64,000 nucleotides of DNA. It comes from VAZQ01 sp035293945 (GTDB lineage: Bacteria; Pseudomonadota; Alphaproteobacteria; Rhizobiales; Xanthobacteraceae). The DNA lies in contig DATGLV010000024.1 in assembly GCA_035293945.1 (NCBI GenBank), positions 310,001 through 374,000 on the forward strand, in the 5' to 3' direction. Numbering within the stretch: position 1 is the first letter of the stretch; every line of letters begins with the position of its first letter. The translations under genes were made by a program, and so were the position numbers. Of the stretch, positions 50,586 through 58,691 are shown piece by piece. The notes beneath the pieces were generated by a model. That model was not told where the DNA came from. It did not search any database and saw only the letters and a list, made by a program, of their open reading frames with translations.

Positions 50586-51554
50586 TTACTCCGGCTTGAT
50601 GCCGGCGGTGCGGATCACCTTGGCCCATTTCTCCGTCTCGGCGGCGATGAAGCTCGCGAATTGGCTCGGCGAACTCGTGCCTGTGAGGACACCCAGGTCG
50701 GTGAACTGCGCGCCCAGCTTCGGGTCATTGATGATCGCGTTCATGGCCTGGTTGAGCTTGTTGATGACGTCGGCGGGCGTGGCCTTAGGCGCGCCGATGC
50801 CGTACCAGGCGCTCGCCTCATAGGAGGGGAGGAACTCCGAGATGCTGGGCACGTCGGGCAGCACCTTCGACCGCTCCTTGATGGTGACACCCAGTGCGCG
50901 CAGCCGGCCGGTGCGGACATGCTCGAGCGCGGGCGGAATGCCGCCGAACAGAACCTGCATCCGCCCGGAGAGCAGGTCCGGGTAGGAGAGGGCCTCGCCG
51001 CGGTAAGGCACGTGCACCAGCTTGATGCCGGCGACTTGCGCGAACAATTCACCCGACATGTGGGTGATGTTGCCGACCCCGCCCGACGCCATGTTGATGG
51101 TGCCGGGATTTGCCTTGGCGTAGGCGATGAATTCGGGGATGTCCTTGGCCGGAAACGAGGGGGTGACCAGCATAACGCCGTTACCGCGTCCGATGCTTCC
51201 AACCGGCGCGATATCGCGGATGAAATCATAGCTCAGCTTTTCGTAAAGCGTGGCATTGATGGAATTGGACGTGTTGGCGAGGATCAGCGTGTATCCGTCC
51301 GGCGCTGCGCGTACCACGGCTTCGGTCGCGAGATTGCCATTGGCGCCGGGCCGGTTGTCGACCACGAACTGCTGGCCCAACCGCTCTGACAGGCCTTGTG
51401 CCAAGAGGCGGGCGATCGTGTCCTGCGTGCCGCCTGCCGCGATGCCGACAATCAATCGCACCGGCCGCGTCGGATAGGTCTGCGCTTGCGCAATCCTCGG
51501 CATCGGGAGCGCAGCAGCATATGCGGCAAGCCGCAGGAAGGTTCGGCGTTTCAT
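50586..51554 (-). CDS. Bug/TctC-family periplasmic solute-binding protein
   Basis: A 322-residue protein after GAGGGAAC, with a signal peptide (FLRLAAYAAALPMPRIAQAQ). It is a canonical Bug protein: RPVRLIVGIAAGGTQDTIAR, VVDNRPGANGNLATEAVV, AAPDGYTLIL, FPAKDIPEFIAYAKANPG, VPYRGEALSYPDLLSGRMQV and WYGIGAPKATPADVINKLNQ. No membrane partner is adjacent. It is divergent from the DHFR-like gene, with 76 bases between the starts. Confidence 0.92.
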   Translation of the reverse strand: MKRRTFLRLAAYAAALPMPRIAQAQTYPTRPVRLIVGIAAGGTQDTIARLLAQGLSERLGQQFVVDNRPGANGNLATEAVVRAAPDGYTLILANTSNSINATLYEKLSYDFIRDIAPVGSIGRGNGVMLVTPSFPAKDIPEFIAYAKANPGTINMASGGVGNITHMSGELFAQVAGIKLVHVPYRGEALSYPDLLSGRMQVLFGGIPPALEHVRTGRLRALGVTIKERSKVLPDVPSISEFLPSYEASAWYGIGAPKATPADVINKLNQAMNAIINDPKLGAQFTDLGVLTGTSSPSQFASFIAAETEKWAKVIRTAGIKPE

Positions 51555-51630
51555 GATGTTCCCTCAAGCGAGCAAAGCGGCGACCGGTATATGATATGCC
51601 CTTACGCCATGGCCGTAAGAGGGAAAGTCC

Positions 51631-52278
51631 ATGCCGAAAGTCCGGGTTGCGTGTTTTTCCATATCGCTCGATGGCTATGGTGCAGGCCTGAGCCAGGACC
51701 TTGCCAATCCGCTGGGTGTCGGCGGGATGGTGTTGCACAACTGGCTCTTTCCGACGCGCACGTTTCAGCAGATGATCGGCAAGGAGGGAGGATCGACCGG
51801 CATCGATGACGACTTTGCGGCGCGCGGCGCGGCGAATCTGGGCGCCTGGATCCTGGGGCGCAACATGTTCGGCCCGATCCGGGGGCCATGGAAGGATGAG
51901 AATTGGAAAGGCTGGTGGGGGCCGAACCCGCCGTTTCATGTTCCGGTTTTTGTGCTGACGCACCATGCGCGCGCGCCCCTCACCATGGAGGGTGGCACCA
52001 CCTTTCATTTTGTCACGGACGGCATCGAGGCTGCGCTGCGGGCCGCGAGGGAAGCGGCGGGCGGGAAGGACGTGCGGATCGGCGGTGGCATTGCCACCGT
52101 TCGAGCCTATCTGGCAGCCGCGCTCATCGACGAGCTGCATGTCGTGATCTCGCCGGTGCTGCTGGGCGCCGGCGAGCACCTGTTGTCCGGGCTTGATCTG
52201 CCGAAGCTCGGCTATCGGGTTACCGAGCACGTTGCGTCCGCCGCCGCGACCCATGTGGTGCTGAGCAGACAGCAGTAG
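51631..52278 (+). CDS. Dihydrofolate reductase-like (RibD C-terminal domain) protein
   Basis: A 215-residue protein. It shows the RibD-C/DHFR-like fold: CFSISLDGYGAG at the start, AWILGRNMFG, PVFVLTHHARAPLTMEGGTTF, VRIGGGIATVRAYLAAALIDEL and HVVISPVLLGAGEHLL. Such proteins bind NADPH; many reduce unknown substrates and are not true DHFR. It is a single gene, convergent to the iron-type binding-protein gene, with a strong hairpin between them. Confidence 0.87.
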   Translation: MPKVRVACFSISLDGYGAGLSQDLANPLGVGGMVLHNWLFPTRTFQQMIGKEGGSTGIDDDFAARGAANLGAWILGRNMFGPIRGPWKDENWKGWWGPNPPFHVPVFVLTHHARAPLTMEGGTTFHFVTDGIEAALRAAREAAGGKDVRIGGGIATVRAYLAAALIDELHVVISPVLLGAGEHLLSGLDLPKLGYRVTEHVASAAATHVVLSRQQ

Positions 52279-52319
52279 CTGGAGGCGGTTTCGGATACTT
52301 GCTTGTCCCCGCCTCCGAG

Positions 52320-52362
52320 CCGGGACCGTTCCAAGCTGGGCCTTCGTTTGGAACGGTCCCGG
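52320..52362. terminator. Bidirectional terminator-like hairpin with 15-bp perfect arms
   Basis: CCGGGACCGTTCCAA at 52320-52334 pairs with TTGGAACGGTCCCGG at 52348-52362 around a 13-base loop. It sits between two convergent genes (stops at 52278 and 52450), the position expected of a shared terminator. Confidence 0.65.
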
Positions 52363-52449
52363 TTCGGCAGCGCATCGCGGCACCACCGCCATAGCGAAGT
52401 TCAAGCCCTTGGCCGCGCTGCGCTGCGCCCGGGACAAGGCGACGCAACC

Positions 52450-53484
52450 TCACGGAAACACCTGGTTGAACACCTCCATCCAGTGCGGCATGGCGGCCTC
52501 GATCTCCTCCGGGGTGAAGAAGATGCCGCGAAATTGCTTTCCATCCGGGCGCAGCTTCGGCTCGAGCGGCGGGATTGCGGACGCGACCGGGATATAGCCG
52601 CGGTCGCGGAACAGCTTCTGGCCGTCATCGGAGATCAGGAAGTCGACGAATAGCTTCGCGGCGTTCGGGTGCGGCGCACCGGCTGTGACGCTGGCGACCG
52701 AGAGCACCACCATCGCCGGGCTCATGGGAATCCAGTCGATCGGGGCGCCCAGGCGGGCGCTGATCACCGGCTGATGATTGAATATCTGCAGCACGATCGG
52801 GTATTCGCCGGCGATCGCCATATCGGTCAGCGAGCGCGCCGAGCCGCCGACGCGACCGATGTCCTGCTTGGCCAGCGCCCTGAGATATTCCATTCCTTTG
52901 TCGTCGCCGCGCTCGCGCAGCACCAGCCCGATGAAGCCCGGAGCGCCCGATGTGGTGGCGTGCGCGGTCCAGGCCATCTTGCCTTTCCACTTCGGATCGA
53001 TGAGGTCATCCCAGGTCTTCGGCTCGGTTCCGCGCGGAACAAGATTGGTATTGAACGCCGGCGTGTGCACGAACTCGTTGGTGGCGACCCAATAGCCCGC
53101 GGGGTCCTTGAACTCGGCGGCGAGCTCTTTGGCCGCATCGGGCTGCCATTTCATCGCGATGCCGGCCTGCTTGACTTCACCGCTGGTCGATGTGCCGTCG
53201 AAGACGTCCGCCTGCACGCGCCCGGCCTGATGCTCGTTCAGGAGGCGCAGCGCCACCTCGCTCGAGCCGCCGCGCACCATATTGACCTTGATGCCGTACT
53301 TCTTCTGAAAGGCTTCCGCCGCCGGACGCGCGAACTGATTGATGATCTGCGTCGTATACCAGTTGAGCCCGCCTTCCTTCCTGGCGGCATCGATCCAGGC
53401 CTGATCGGCGGCGCCGGCGTTTCCTCGCAAGCCGAGCATGACCAAACAGCCCGAGATCACGAGGATGGTTCGAGTTTTCTTCAT
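52450..53484 (-). CDS. Iron(III)-type ABC transporter substrate-binding protein (orphan)
   Basis: A 344-residue protein with a signal peptide (RTILVISGCLVMLGLRGNAG). It has the class of AfuA/FbpA-like folds: AARKEGGLNWYTTQIINQF, GIKVNMVRGGSSEVALRLLNE, ADVFDGTS, TWDDLIDPKWKGKMAW and FVDFLISDDGQKLFRDRGYIP. The iron-ligand tyrosines of FbpA are not evident at the end, so the ligand may be an organic compound. Its ATG overlaps the stop of the upstream hydrolase as ATGA, so the two are co-translated. No permease or ATPase is nearby. Confidence 0.86.
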   Translation of the reverse strand: MKKTRTILVISGCLVMLGLRGNAGAADQAWIDAARKEGGLNWYTTQIINQFARPAAEAFQKKYGIKVNMVRGGSSEVALRLLNEHQAGRVQADVFDGTSTSGEVKQAGIAMKWQPDAAKELAAEFKDPAGYWVATNEFVHTPAFNTNLVPRGTEPKTWDDLIDPKWKGKMAWTAHATTSGAPGFIGLVLRERGDDKGMEYLRALAKQDIGRVGGSARSLTDMAIAGEYPIVLQIFNHQPVISARLGAPIDWIPMSPAMVVLSVASVTAGAPHPNAAKLFVDFLISDDGQKLFRDRGYIPVASAIPPLEPKLRPDGKQFRGIFFTPEEIEAAMPHWMEVFNQVFP

Positions 53485-54299
53485 GGCCTGCCCTTGGCGG
53501 CGAGAAATTCGCGGATGACGCGGTGGGTGGTCGCCGGGTCCGCATAAAGGTAATAATGGCCTTGATTGGGAATGACGGCCAGCTGCGCATTTGGTATTGC
53601 GGCGACAAGTCGCTCGGCGAATTGCTTGTGCGTGGTGCCGTGCTGGGCGCCGCGATTCTCGTCATCGCCCACCATGACCAAAGTCGGGATCCGCAGATCC
53701 TTGAGACGCGGCGTTGGATCATAGCCCTGGCGGCCCACGACGTGCCCGAGGAAGACTGAAAGCGGCGGCGGATCGGCGAGCAGGACGCCGAGAACGCGCG
53801 CGACGATATCCGGATGAGCCTGGGCAAATCCTCTCGTGAAGCCGACGTCGAGAGAATGCTCGCGCACATAGCGCGCATAACCTTTTTCCACGAGCTCGAC
53901 GCACATTCTGATGGGAATGCCCTGGGAGTGGTGCGCGCCGCCCGAGGACGCCAGAATGAGCCTGCTCACCAGCTCGGGGTGATCGAGCGCGAGCGCCTGC
54001 GCCACCCGGCCGCCGTTCGAATGGCCGAGCACGACCGCATTCCGCGCGCCGAGATGCTGGAGCAGCGCGGCCGCATCATCGGCAAGGCGCTGGGTCGAGA
54101 AATCAGTTCCGCCGGCGCTTGATTTTCCGGTGCCGCGCTGATCGCAGATGATGACCCGATGGTCGCGCGAGAACTCCGCCACCTGATGCAGCTTCCAGGC
54201 TTCGCCATGCCCTGCCGTGCGTGCGAGAAACAGGAAGGGAGTGCCTTCGCCGTAGGTTTGGTAGGAAAGTTCGGCGCCGTCGACGGAGAGAACCGGCAT
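53481..54299 (-). CDS. Alpha/beta-hydrolase
   Basis: A 272-residue cytosolic protein. It has the oxyanion region FLARTAGHGEAW, ICDQRGTGKSS, the nucleophile elbow VLGHSNGGRVAQAL, the acid region LVMVGDDENRG and H in VIPNQGHYYLY, so the full triad is available. It is 4 bases overlapped with the binding-protein gene downstream, which suggests that the imported compound is its substrate or product. An ester or lactone is the general expectation. P repeats lie immediately upstream. Confidence 0.87.
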   Translation of the reverse strand: MPVLSVDGAELSYQTYGEGTPFLFLARTAGHGEAWKLHQVAEFSRDHRVIICDQRGTGKSSAGGTDFSTQRLADDAAALLQHLGARNAVVLGHSNGGRVAQALALDHPELVSRLILASSGGAHHSQGIPIRMCVELVEKGYARYVREHSLDVGFTRGFAQAHPDIVARVLGVLLADPPPLSVFLGHVVGRQGYDPTPRLKDLRIPTLVMVGDDENRGAQHGTTHKQFAERLVAAIPNAQLAVIPNQGHYYLYADPATTHRVIREFLAAKGRP

Positions 54300-54339
54300 G
54301 CTCGCTCACCGAAATGCGATTTGGCCATGATACATGCTC

Positions 54340-54530
54340 GCCGGCGTCCCTGCTTGCGCCGGGACGGCCTTCCAAGCGTGTCGTCCCGGCCGAGCGCAGC
54401 GAAGAGCCCGGACCCAGAGTCCTTGGCAGATATGATTCATCGTCGCCGTATGGGTCCCTGCTTGCGCAGGGACGACTCCCCAAGCGTGTCGTCCCTACCG
54501 AGCGAAGCCGAGAGCCGGGACAACACGTCG
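54340..54530. repeat. Repeat family P, inverted unit and a half, left of the GIY-YIG gene
   Basis: It reads as the reverse complement of the 108-bp unit seen at 54843-55187: CCAAGCGTGTCGTCCCGGCC, then CCTTGGCAGATATGAT, then TATGGGTCCCTGCTTGCGCA followed by GGGACGAC, and a further partial unit. Together with the right-hand array it flanks the GIY-YIG gene as an inverted pair. Confidence 0.78.
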
Positions 54531-54534
54531 GATA

Positions 54535-54819
54535 TTAGACCACAAGGTCCGACAGGTCGCGCCATTCGAGATTGTCCCTCTCGATGAGTTGGATCTTCCA
54601 ATCTCGCTTCCATTTCTTCAGCTGCTTTTCTCGTGTAATGGCCTCCACAGCGTCCGAATAGGATTCGACATAGACAAGCCGGCTCACGCCATATCTGCGG
54701 ACGAACTCAGAGTCCCGTCCTTGGCGGTGTTGCTCCAATCGTAGGGCGAGGTTGTTGGTGATCCCGATATACAGCGTCCCGTGGCGGCGGCTGGCGAGAA
54801 TGTAGACATGGTAAGACAT
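54535..54819 (-). CDS. GIY-YIG nuclease-domain protein (UPF0213/YhbQ-like)
   Basis: A 94-residue single-domain protein from ATG 54819. The signature strands are HVYILASRRHGTLYIGITNN, followed by a conserved arginine in LALRLEQHRQG and a glutamate in EAITREKQLKKW. These are the expected tyrosine, arginine and glutamate of the catalytic site. Stand-alone copies are common in alphaproteobacteria and their role (DNA repair or an unknown nuclease) is unsettled. It is flanked on both sides by family P repeats in opposite orientation, which is the most unusual aspect of its setting. Confidence 0.88.
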   Translation of the reverse strand: MSYHVYILASRRHGTLYIGITNNLALRLEQHRQGRDSEFVRRYGVSRLVYVESYSDAVEAITREKQLKKWKRDWKIQLIERDNLEWRDLSDLVV

Positions 54820-54842
54820 GGGCGACAGCGACAGGCCTAGAG

Positions 54843-55187
54843 GTCGTCCCTGCGCAAGCAGGGACCCATACGGCAACGATGCATCATATCTGCCAAAGAC
54901 CGTGGGTGCTGGCTCTCCGCTTCGCTGCGGCCGGGACGACGCGCTTGGGAGTCGTCCCTGCGCAAGCAGGGACCCGGACGGCGACGATGCATTATATCCG
55001 CCAAGGACTCTGGGTCCCGGCTCTTCGCTTCGCTGCGGCCGGGACGACGCGCTTGGGAGTCGTCCCTGCGCAAGCAGGGACCCATACGGCGACGATGCGT
55101 CATATCTGTGAAGGACTCTGGGTCCGAGCTCTTCGCTTCGCTCCGGCCGGGACGACACGCTTGGGAGTCGTCCCTGCGCAAGCAGTG
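54843..55187. repeat. Tandem array of a 108-bp family P unit (three units plus a fragment)
   Basis: GTCGTCCCTGCGCAAGCAGG starts at 54843, 54951, 55059 and 55167, an exact 108-base period. Each unit contains the GTCGTCCCTGC / GCAGGGACCC hairpin, a CATATCTGCCAAGGAC-like spacer and a GTCCCGGCTC ... GGCCGGGACGAC hairpin. The units differ by scattered substitutions. The last fragment stops beside the stop codon of the gene ending at 55190. Confidence 0.88.
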
Positions 55188-55189
55188 GC

Positions 55190-56044
55190 CTATTTCGTCG
55201 CCTTCTTGAAATACCGCAGATCAGGCGGCGGCTGGTCCTTGTGCGCCGGCATCAGATAGCCGTCGGCGGAGAGGAAGTAGTTCTGCTTCCCGATGAAGAC
55301 CTGCGCATTGTACTCGGTGCAGACCGATTCGAACCATTCCGCCAGCGGATCGGCGTCGCGCACATATCGCTTGTCGACCGACCAGGGGTGTGTCAGCGCG
55401 TGGTCGATCGTGGTGATCTCATCATGCAGGATGTTGGCGTTCGCCTTGTCGAGATAGATGCGCTCCTTGAAGATCGACTGATTGTCGTAGGCCATCGGCA
55501 GGCCCGAGGAATCAAACACCCGCGGGCCTTTGAAGCCGCGCGTCTCGACCTCGAGCAGATCGAAGCGGCCGTCGCCTCGTGTATCTATCCAGCGGCCGAT
55601 GGAATAGCCGCTGTAGGTCGGCGTGATCTCGGCCGGCCAGTCGCGGCCGTCGGTGAAGATGCGACGCGGCTGATCCTGGTCGCCCACCAGCACATAGGTC
55701 CGCTCCGGCGTGACCACGAATTCGAGCGGGCGGAAGCCGACCATGTTGAGCGGCATGCCGGCGGGGCCGCAGCGAACGCGGTCGATATTGTTGCCGACAC
55801 CGCCGTGCGCGAGATCGTCGAGGCTCGCCTGAAACACCTTCTGGTATTCTGGCGTGAGCGGCGGGTCCTGCTCCGGCCCCCAGGACTTGGTCTGATCGTA
55901 GGAGGGCTGCCCGCGCACGCCCTTGACCACAAAGCGGTTCCACTGGCCCTTGAGATCGGGATATTTGTCGGTCGGCGCGGGCTCGGCGGCGGCGGCCGGC
56001 GCGAGCAGTGCCGCGAGCACAGATGCGGCCATCAGGCTACGCAT
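55190..56044 (-). CDS. Secreted protein of unknown function, family S1
   Basis: A 284-residue protein after AAGGAGGAAGAC, with a signal peptide (LMAASVLAALLAPAAAA). It shares with 37102 and 16875: YPDLKGQWNRF, LTPEYQKVFQ, TDGRDWPAEI, GYSIGRWIDTRGDG, ETRGFKGPR, DNQSIFKERIYLD, ILHDEITTIDHALTHPW and PPDLRYFK. The function is unknown. It follows a small conserved gene (56070) by 25 bases in an operon. The tandem repeat array abuts its stop codon. Confidence 0.76.
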   Translation of the reverse strand: MRSLMAASVLAALLAPAAAAEPAPTDKYPDLKGQWNRFVVKGVRGQPSYDQTKSWGPEQDPPLTPEYQKVFQASLDDLAHGGVGNNIDRVRCGPAGMPLNMVGFRPLEFVVTPERTYVLVGDQDQPRRIFTDGRDWPAEITPTYSGYSIGRWIDTRGDGRFDLLEVETRGFKGPRVFDSSGLPMAYDNQSIFKERIYLDKANANILHDEITTIDHALTHPWSVDKRYVRDADPLAEWFESVCTEYNAQVFIGKQNYFLSADGYLMPAHKDQPPPDLRYFKKATK

Positions 56045-56069
56045 TGTCTTCCTCCTTGATCATCCGGTC

Positions 56070-56381
56070 TCAGCTTGGCTTGCCGGGGGGAGCGGCTTCG
56101 CCCGCCCGCAACACGCCGGCCTGTGTCAGTGCGGTGGTGATCTGGCTCGCCGCGCGGATCAGCTCGACCGCCGCGACCGTCGTCAGCACCAGGCGGCAGA
56201 CCGGCACCGCGCGCCCGGTCGGCTGATCACCCGCTTTCAGCGCATCGAGCCGCGACACCATGAATTCCATGCGTAGCGTGTGGCCGTCATAGGTCCACCC
56301 GCCGATCGAATCCGCGAAGGTCTCCTTAAGATCGGGTAAGTCTTGATAGCGGAACTTCGGCCGTTGCATCTCATCTGCCAT
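56070..56381 (-). CDS. Small protein of unknown function
   Basis: A 103-residue protein without signal peptide or membrane segment. It has a beta-rich first half (KFRYQDLPDLKETFADSIGG, TLRMEFMVSRLD) and a helical second half (CRLVLTTVAAVELIRAASQI). I do not recognise the family with confidence; the layout recalls small DUF3467-like proteins. The start is supported by a tandemly duplicated ribosome-binding region (CCAAGGAAATC twice). It is the first gene of an operon with the S1 secreted protein. Confidence 0.68.
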   Translation of the reverse strand: MADEMQRPKFRYQDLPDLKETFADSIGGWTYDGHTLRMEFMVSRLDALKAGDQPTGRAVPVCRLVLTTVAAVELIRAASQITTALTQAGVLRAGEAAPPGKPS

Positions 56382-56416
56382 GGGATTTCCTTGGGATTTC
56401 CTTGGGGTTCCTCGGG
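56382..56416 (-). promoter_or_regulatory. Duplicated ribosome-binding region of the gene at 56070
   Basis: Read on the minus strand, GAGGAACCCC is followed by CCAAGGAAATC twice and then CCATGG. This gives up to three Shine-Dalgarno-like purine blocks before one ATG. Only the nearest block has normal spacing. Confidence 0.6.
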
Positions 56417-56788
56417 GTCAGTGCCAGAATGACTCAAGCTCTTAATGACCTTCGTGCCGGCCTTCAATTGCTCTCCGGGAAGCTCTCGATTCTTTCGAGG
56501 CGGCGCAGCAGGCCATCGGGCGGGAATTCGACCTGAGCGGAGCGCCGCGCCCAACCTTGATCAAATGCGGCCGGTGACGCGCGGGACTCAAACAAACAGT
56601 CTCGTGAGAAGCCCAAGTAAGCTCGGCAACGATGATATCAGCAGCAAATCTACGCGATGTTGCTGGGGATTCCTGGCTCCATCAGTCGTACTTATCATGC
56701 TCATCAGCGCAACCAGCGTCTGCGTTAACCGGTTCTTTTACGCCATTCCATACCGTTCGGTTAGCAAGTTTCGCCGGGGGAGGGGGCT
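56417..56788. other. Divergent intergenic region
   Basis: About 370 bases between the small gene at 56070 and the second chemoreceptor. It must hold both promoters. The last 15 bases contain the strong GGGGGAGGGGGC ribosome-binding site of the chemoreceptor. No repeat or RNA gene is recognised. Confidence 0.5.
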
Positions 56789-58687
56789 TTGAGGGCATCG
56801 ACCGGGCATTCGCTTCGTGTGCGGGGCAAGATCCTGACGCTTTTCGGGATCAGCGCGGCTCTGCTTATTGGCGCGGCTGCGTTCAGCTTTTGGGAGTTCT
56901 ATTCGAGCCTGCGCATGTTCGAGCATGAGGTCATGCTGAGCCAGAGCGATGCGATCAACATCGAGGCCCTGGAGTCGGACTTCAAGAAACAAGTCCAGGA
57001 GTGGAAAGACACTTTGCTGCGCGGGAAGAAGCCGGAGGCGCTGCAGCAATATTGGGGCAATTTCCAGAAGCGCGAAACCGACGTGCACGGAGAGGCGGTG
57101 CGGCTGAGCCGAGAAATTCCCGATCCGGAGACCGCGCAGCTGGTGACGCAATTCCTGTCCGCCCACGAGAAGATGGGAGAAGCCTATCGGCGGGCGTTCA
57201 AGGAGTTCAGTGACCGCGGCTTCGACAGCAGCGTCGGCGATGCCGCCGTGGCGGGGATGGATCGCGCCCCGACCGATCTTCTGACCAAGGCGAAGGACCT
57301 CCTGCTCGCGCAGGCTTCCGCGCAGGCGACCGAAGCGAAAAATGCTGCGGACCTCGCCGTCAAGCTGAGCCTCGCTCTTTTCCTGGTGATCATGGCGGCG
57401 AGCGTGATCGCCTTCCAGGTCGCCGTGCAAAAAAGCATCTCGGCACCCCTGTCGCGGTTGGCAGCCGCCATGCGCGAGCTTGCTTCAGGCAAGTTCGAGG
57501 TGATTTTGCCGGGCCTCGGCCGCAAAGACGAGATCGGCGACATCGCGCAAGCGGTGGAGGAGGTCAAGGTCGTGGCCGTTGAGAAGGCGCGGCGCGAAGC
57601 CGATGAGATCCTGCAAAGGCAGAAGGCCGAAGCCGAAGCGCGGGCGCGAGTCGCGGAAGATGAAGCACGGCTGGCCAAAGAGCGGGAGAGGGCCGCCCGG
57701 GAGCAGGCCGTGGTGCTTGAGACCCTGGCAGATGCACTGAGCCGCCTGTCGCAGGGCGATCTCGGCTGCCGCCTGGATCAGGGATTCAGTGGCGCCTACG
57801 CGCGCGTCAAGGATGACTTCAACGCAGCGGTCGCGCGTCTGCGGGAGACTGTTGAGGCGATCGTCGCGGCGGCCAGTGAGGTCGCGGGTGCCTCCGCCGA
57901 AATCTCGACCAGCACGACCAACCTGTCGCAGCGCACCGAGGAGCAGGCCGCCAGCCTGGAAGAGACCTCGGCCTCGATGCAGGAGATATCGGCGACGGTG
58001 CGGAGGAATGCCGAGAATGCCGTGCAGGCCGATCATCTCACCTCGGGTTCGCGCGAGGTGGCCAACCGCGGCGGTCAGGTGGTGGCGAAGGCAGTGACCG
58101 CCATGGCGCGGATCGAGGAATCCTCGCGCAAAATCTCCGACATCATCGGGGTGATCGATGAGATCGCGCGGCAGACAAACCTGCTCGCGCTCAACGCCGC
58201 GGTCGAGGCGGCGCGTGCCGGAGATGCCGGGCGTGGCTTTGCGGTGGTGGCGTCCGAGGTGCGCAGCCTCGCCCAGCGCTCCGCGCAGGCCGCCAAGGAC
58301 ATCAAGGACCTGATCATCAATTCCTCCGGCGAGGTGCAGGAGGGCGTGGGACTGGTGAACGAGGCCGGCACTTCGCTCGCCGAGATCATGGCCTCGATCA
58401 AGCAGGTGGCCGATATCGTCGCGGAGATCGCCGCGGCGAGCCAGTCACAGTCGAGCGGCATCGATCAGATCAACCGGGCGCTCACCCAGATGGACGAGGT
58501 GACGCAGCAGAACTCGGCCCTGGTCGAAGAGAATGCCGCCTCTGCCAAGACGCTCGAGCGCCAGGCAAAGATCATGTCGGATCGGGTGGCTTTCTTCCGC
58601 ACCGGCGACGAGGCGGGGGCAGGGCGCAAGCCGGTAGGGGCGGAAGGCATCGACGCAACGCCCTTGAGGCGTGCTCGCAGGGCCTGA
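56789..58687 (+). CDS. Methyl-accepting chemotaxis protein with periplasmic helical-bundle sensor
   Basis: A 632-residue receptor that starts at TTG 56789, chosen because GGGGGAGGGGGC lies just upstream and no ATG precedes the first helix. Layout: membrane helix at about 14-36, a helical periplasmic domain of about 150 residues (with FEHEVMLSQSDAINIEALES), a second helix (LSLALFLVIMAASVIAFQV), HAMP, a long charged coiled coil and a signalling hairpin. The tip ARQTNLLALNAAVEAARAGD and surroundings match the receptor at 34703. The ligand is unknown. Confidence 0.89.
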   Translation: MRASTGHSLRVRGKILTLFGISAALLIGAAAFSFWEFYSSLRMFEHEVMLSQSDAINIEALESDFKKQVQEWKDTLLRGKKPEALQQYWGNFQKRETDVHGEAVRLSREIPDPETAQLVTQFLSAHEKMGEAYRRAFKEFSDRGFDSSVGDAAVAGMDRAPTDLLTKAKDLLLAQASAQATEAKNAADLAVKLSLALFLVIMAASVIAFQVAVQKSISAPLSRLAAAMRELASGKFEVILPGLGRKDEIGDIAQAVEEVKVVAVEKARREADEILQRQKAEAEARARVAEDEARLAKERERAAREQAVVLETLADALSRLSQGDLGCRLDQGFSGAYARVKDDFNAAVARLRETVEAIVAAASEVAGASAEISTSTTNLSQRTEEQAASLEETSASMQEISATVRRNAENAVQADHLTSGSREVANRGGQVVAKAVTAMARIEESSRKISDIIGVIDEIARQTNLLALNAAVEAARAGDAGRGFAVVASEVRSLAQRSAQAAKDIKDLIINSSGEVQEGVGLVNEAGTSLAEIMASIKQVADIVAEIAAASQSQSSGIDQINRALTQMDEVTQQNSALVEENAASAKTLERQAKIMSDRVAFFRTGDEAGAGRKPVGAEGIDATPLRRARRA

Positions 58688-58691
58688 CGCA

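Noticed and set aside
54843..55187. Possible CRISPR array because of regular repeats
   Set aside because: The 108-bp units are similar throughout with no short repeat alternating with unique spacers, and no cas gene is present.
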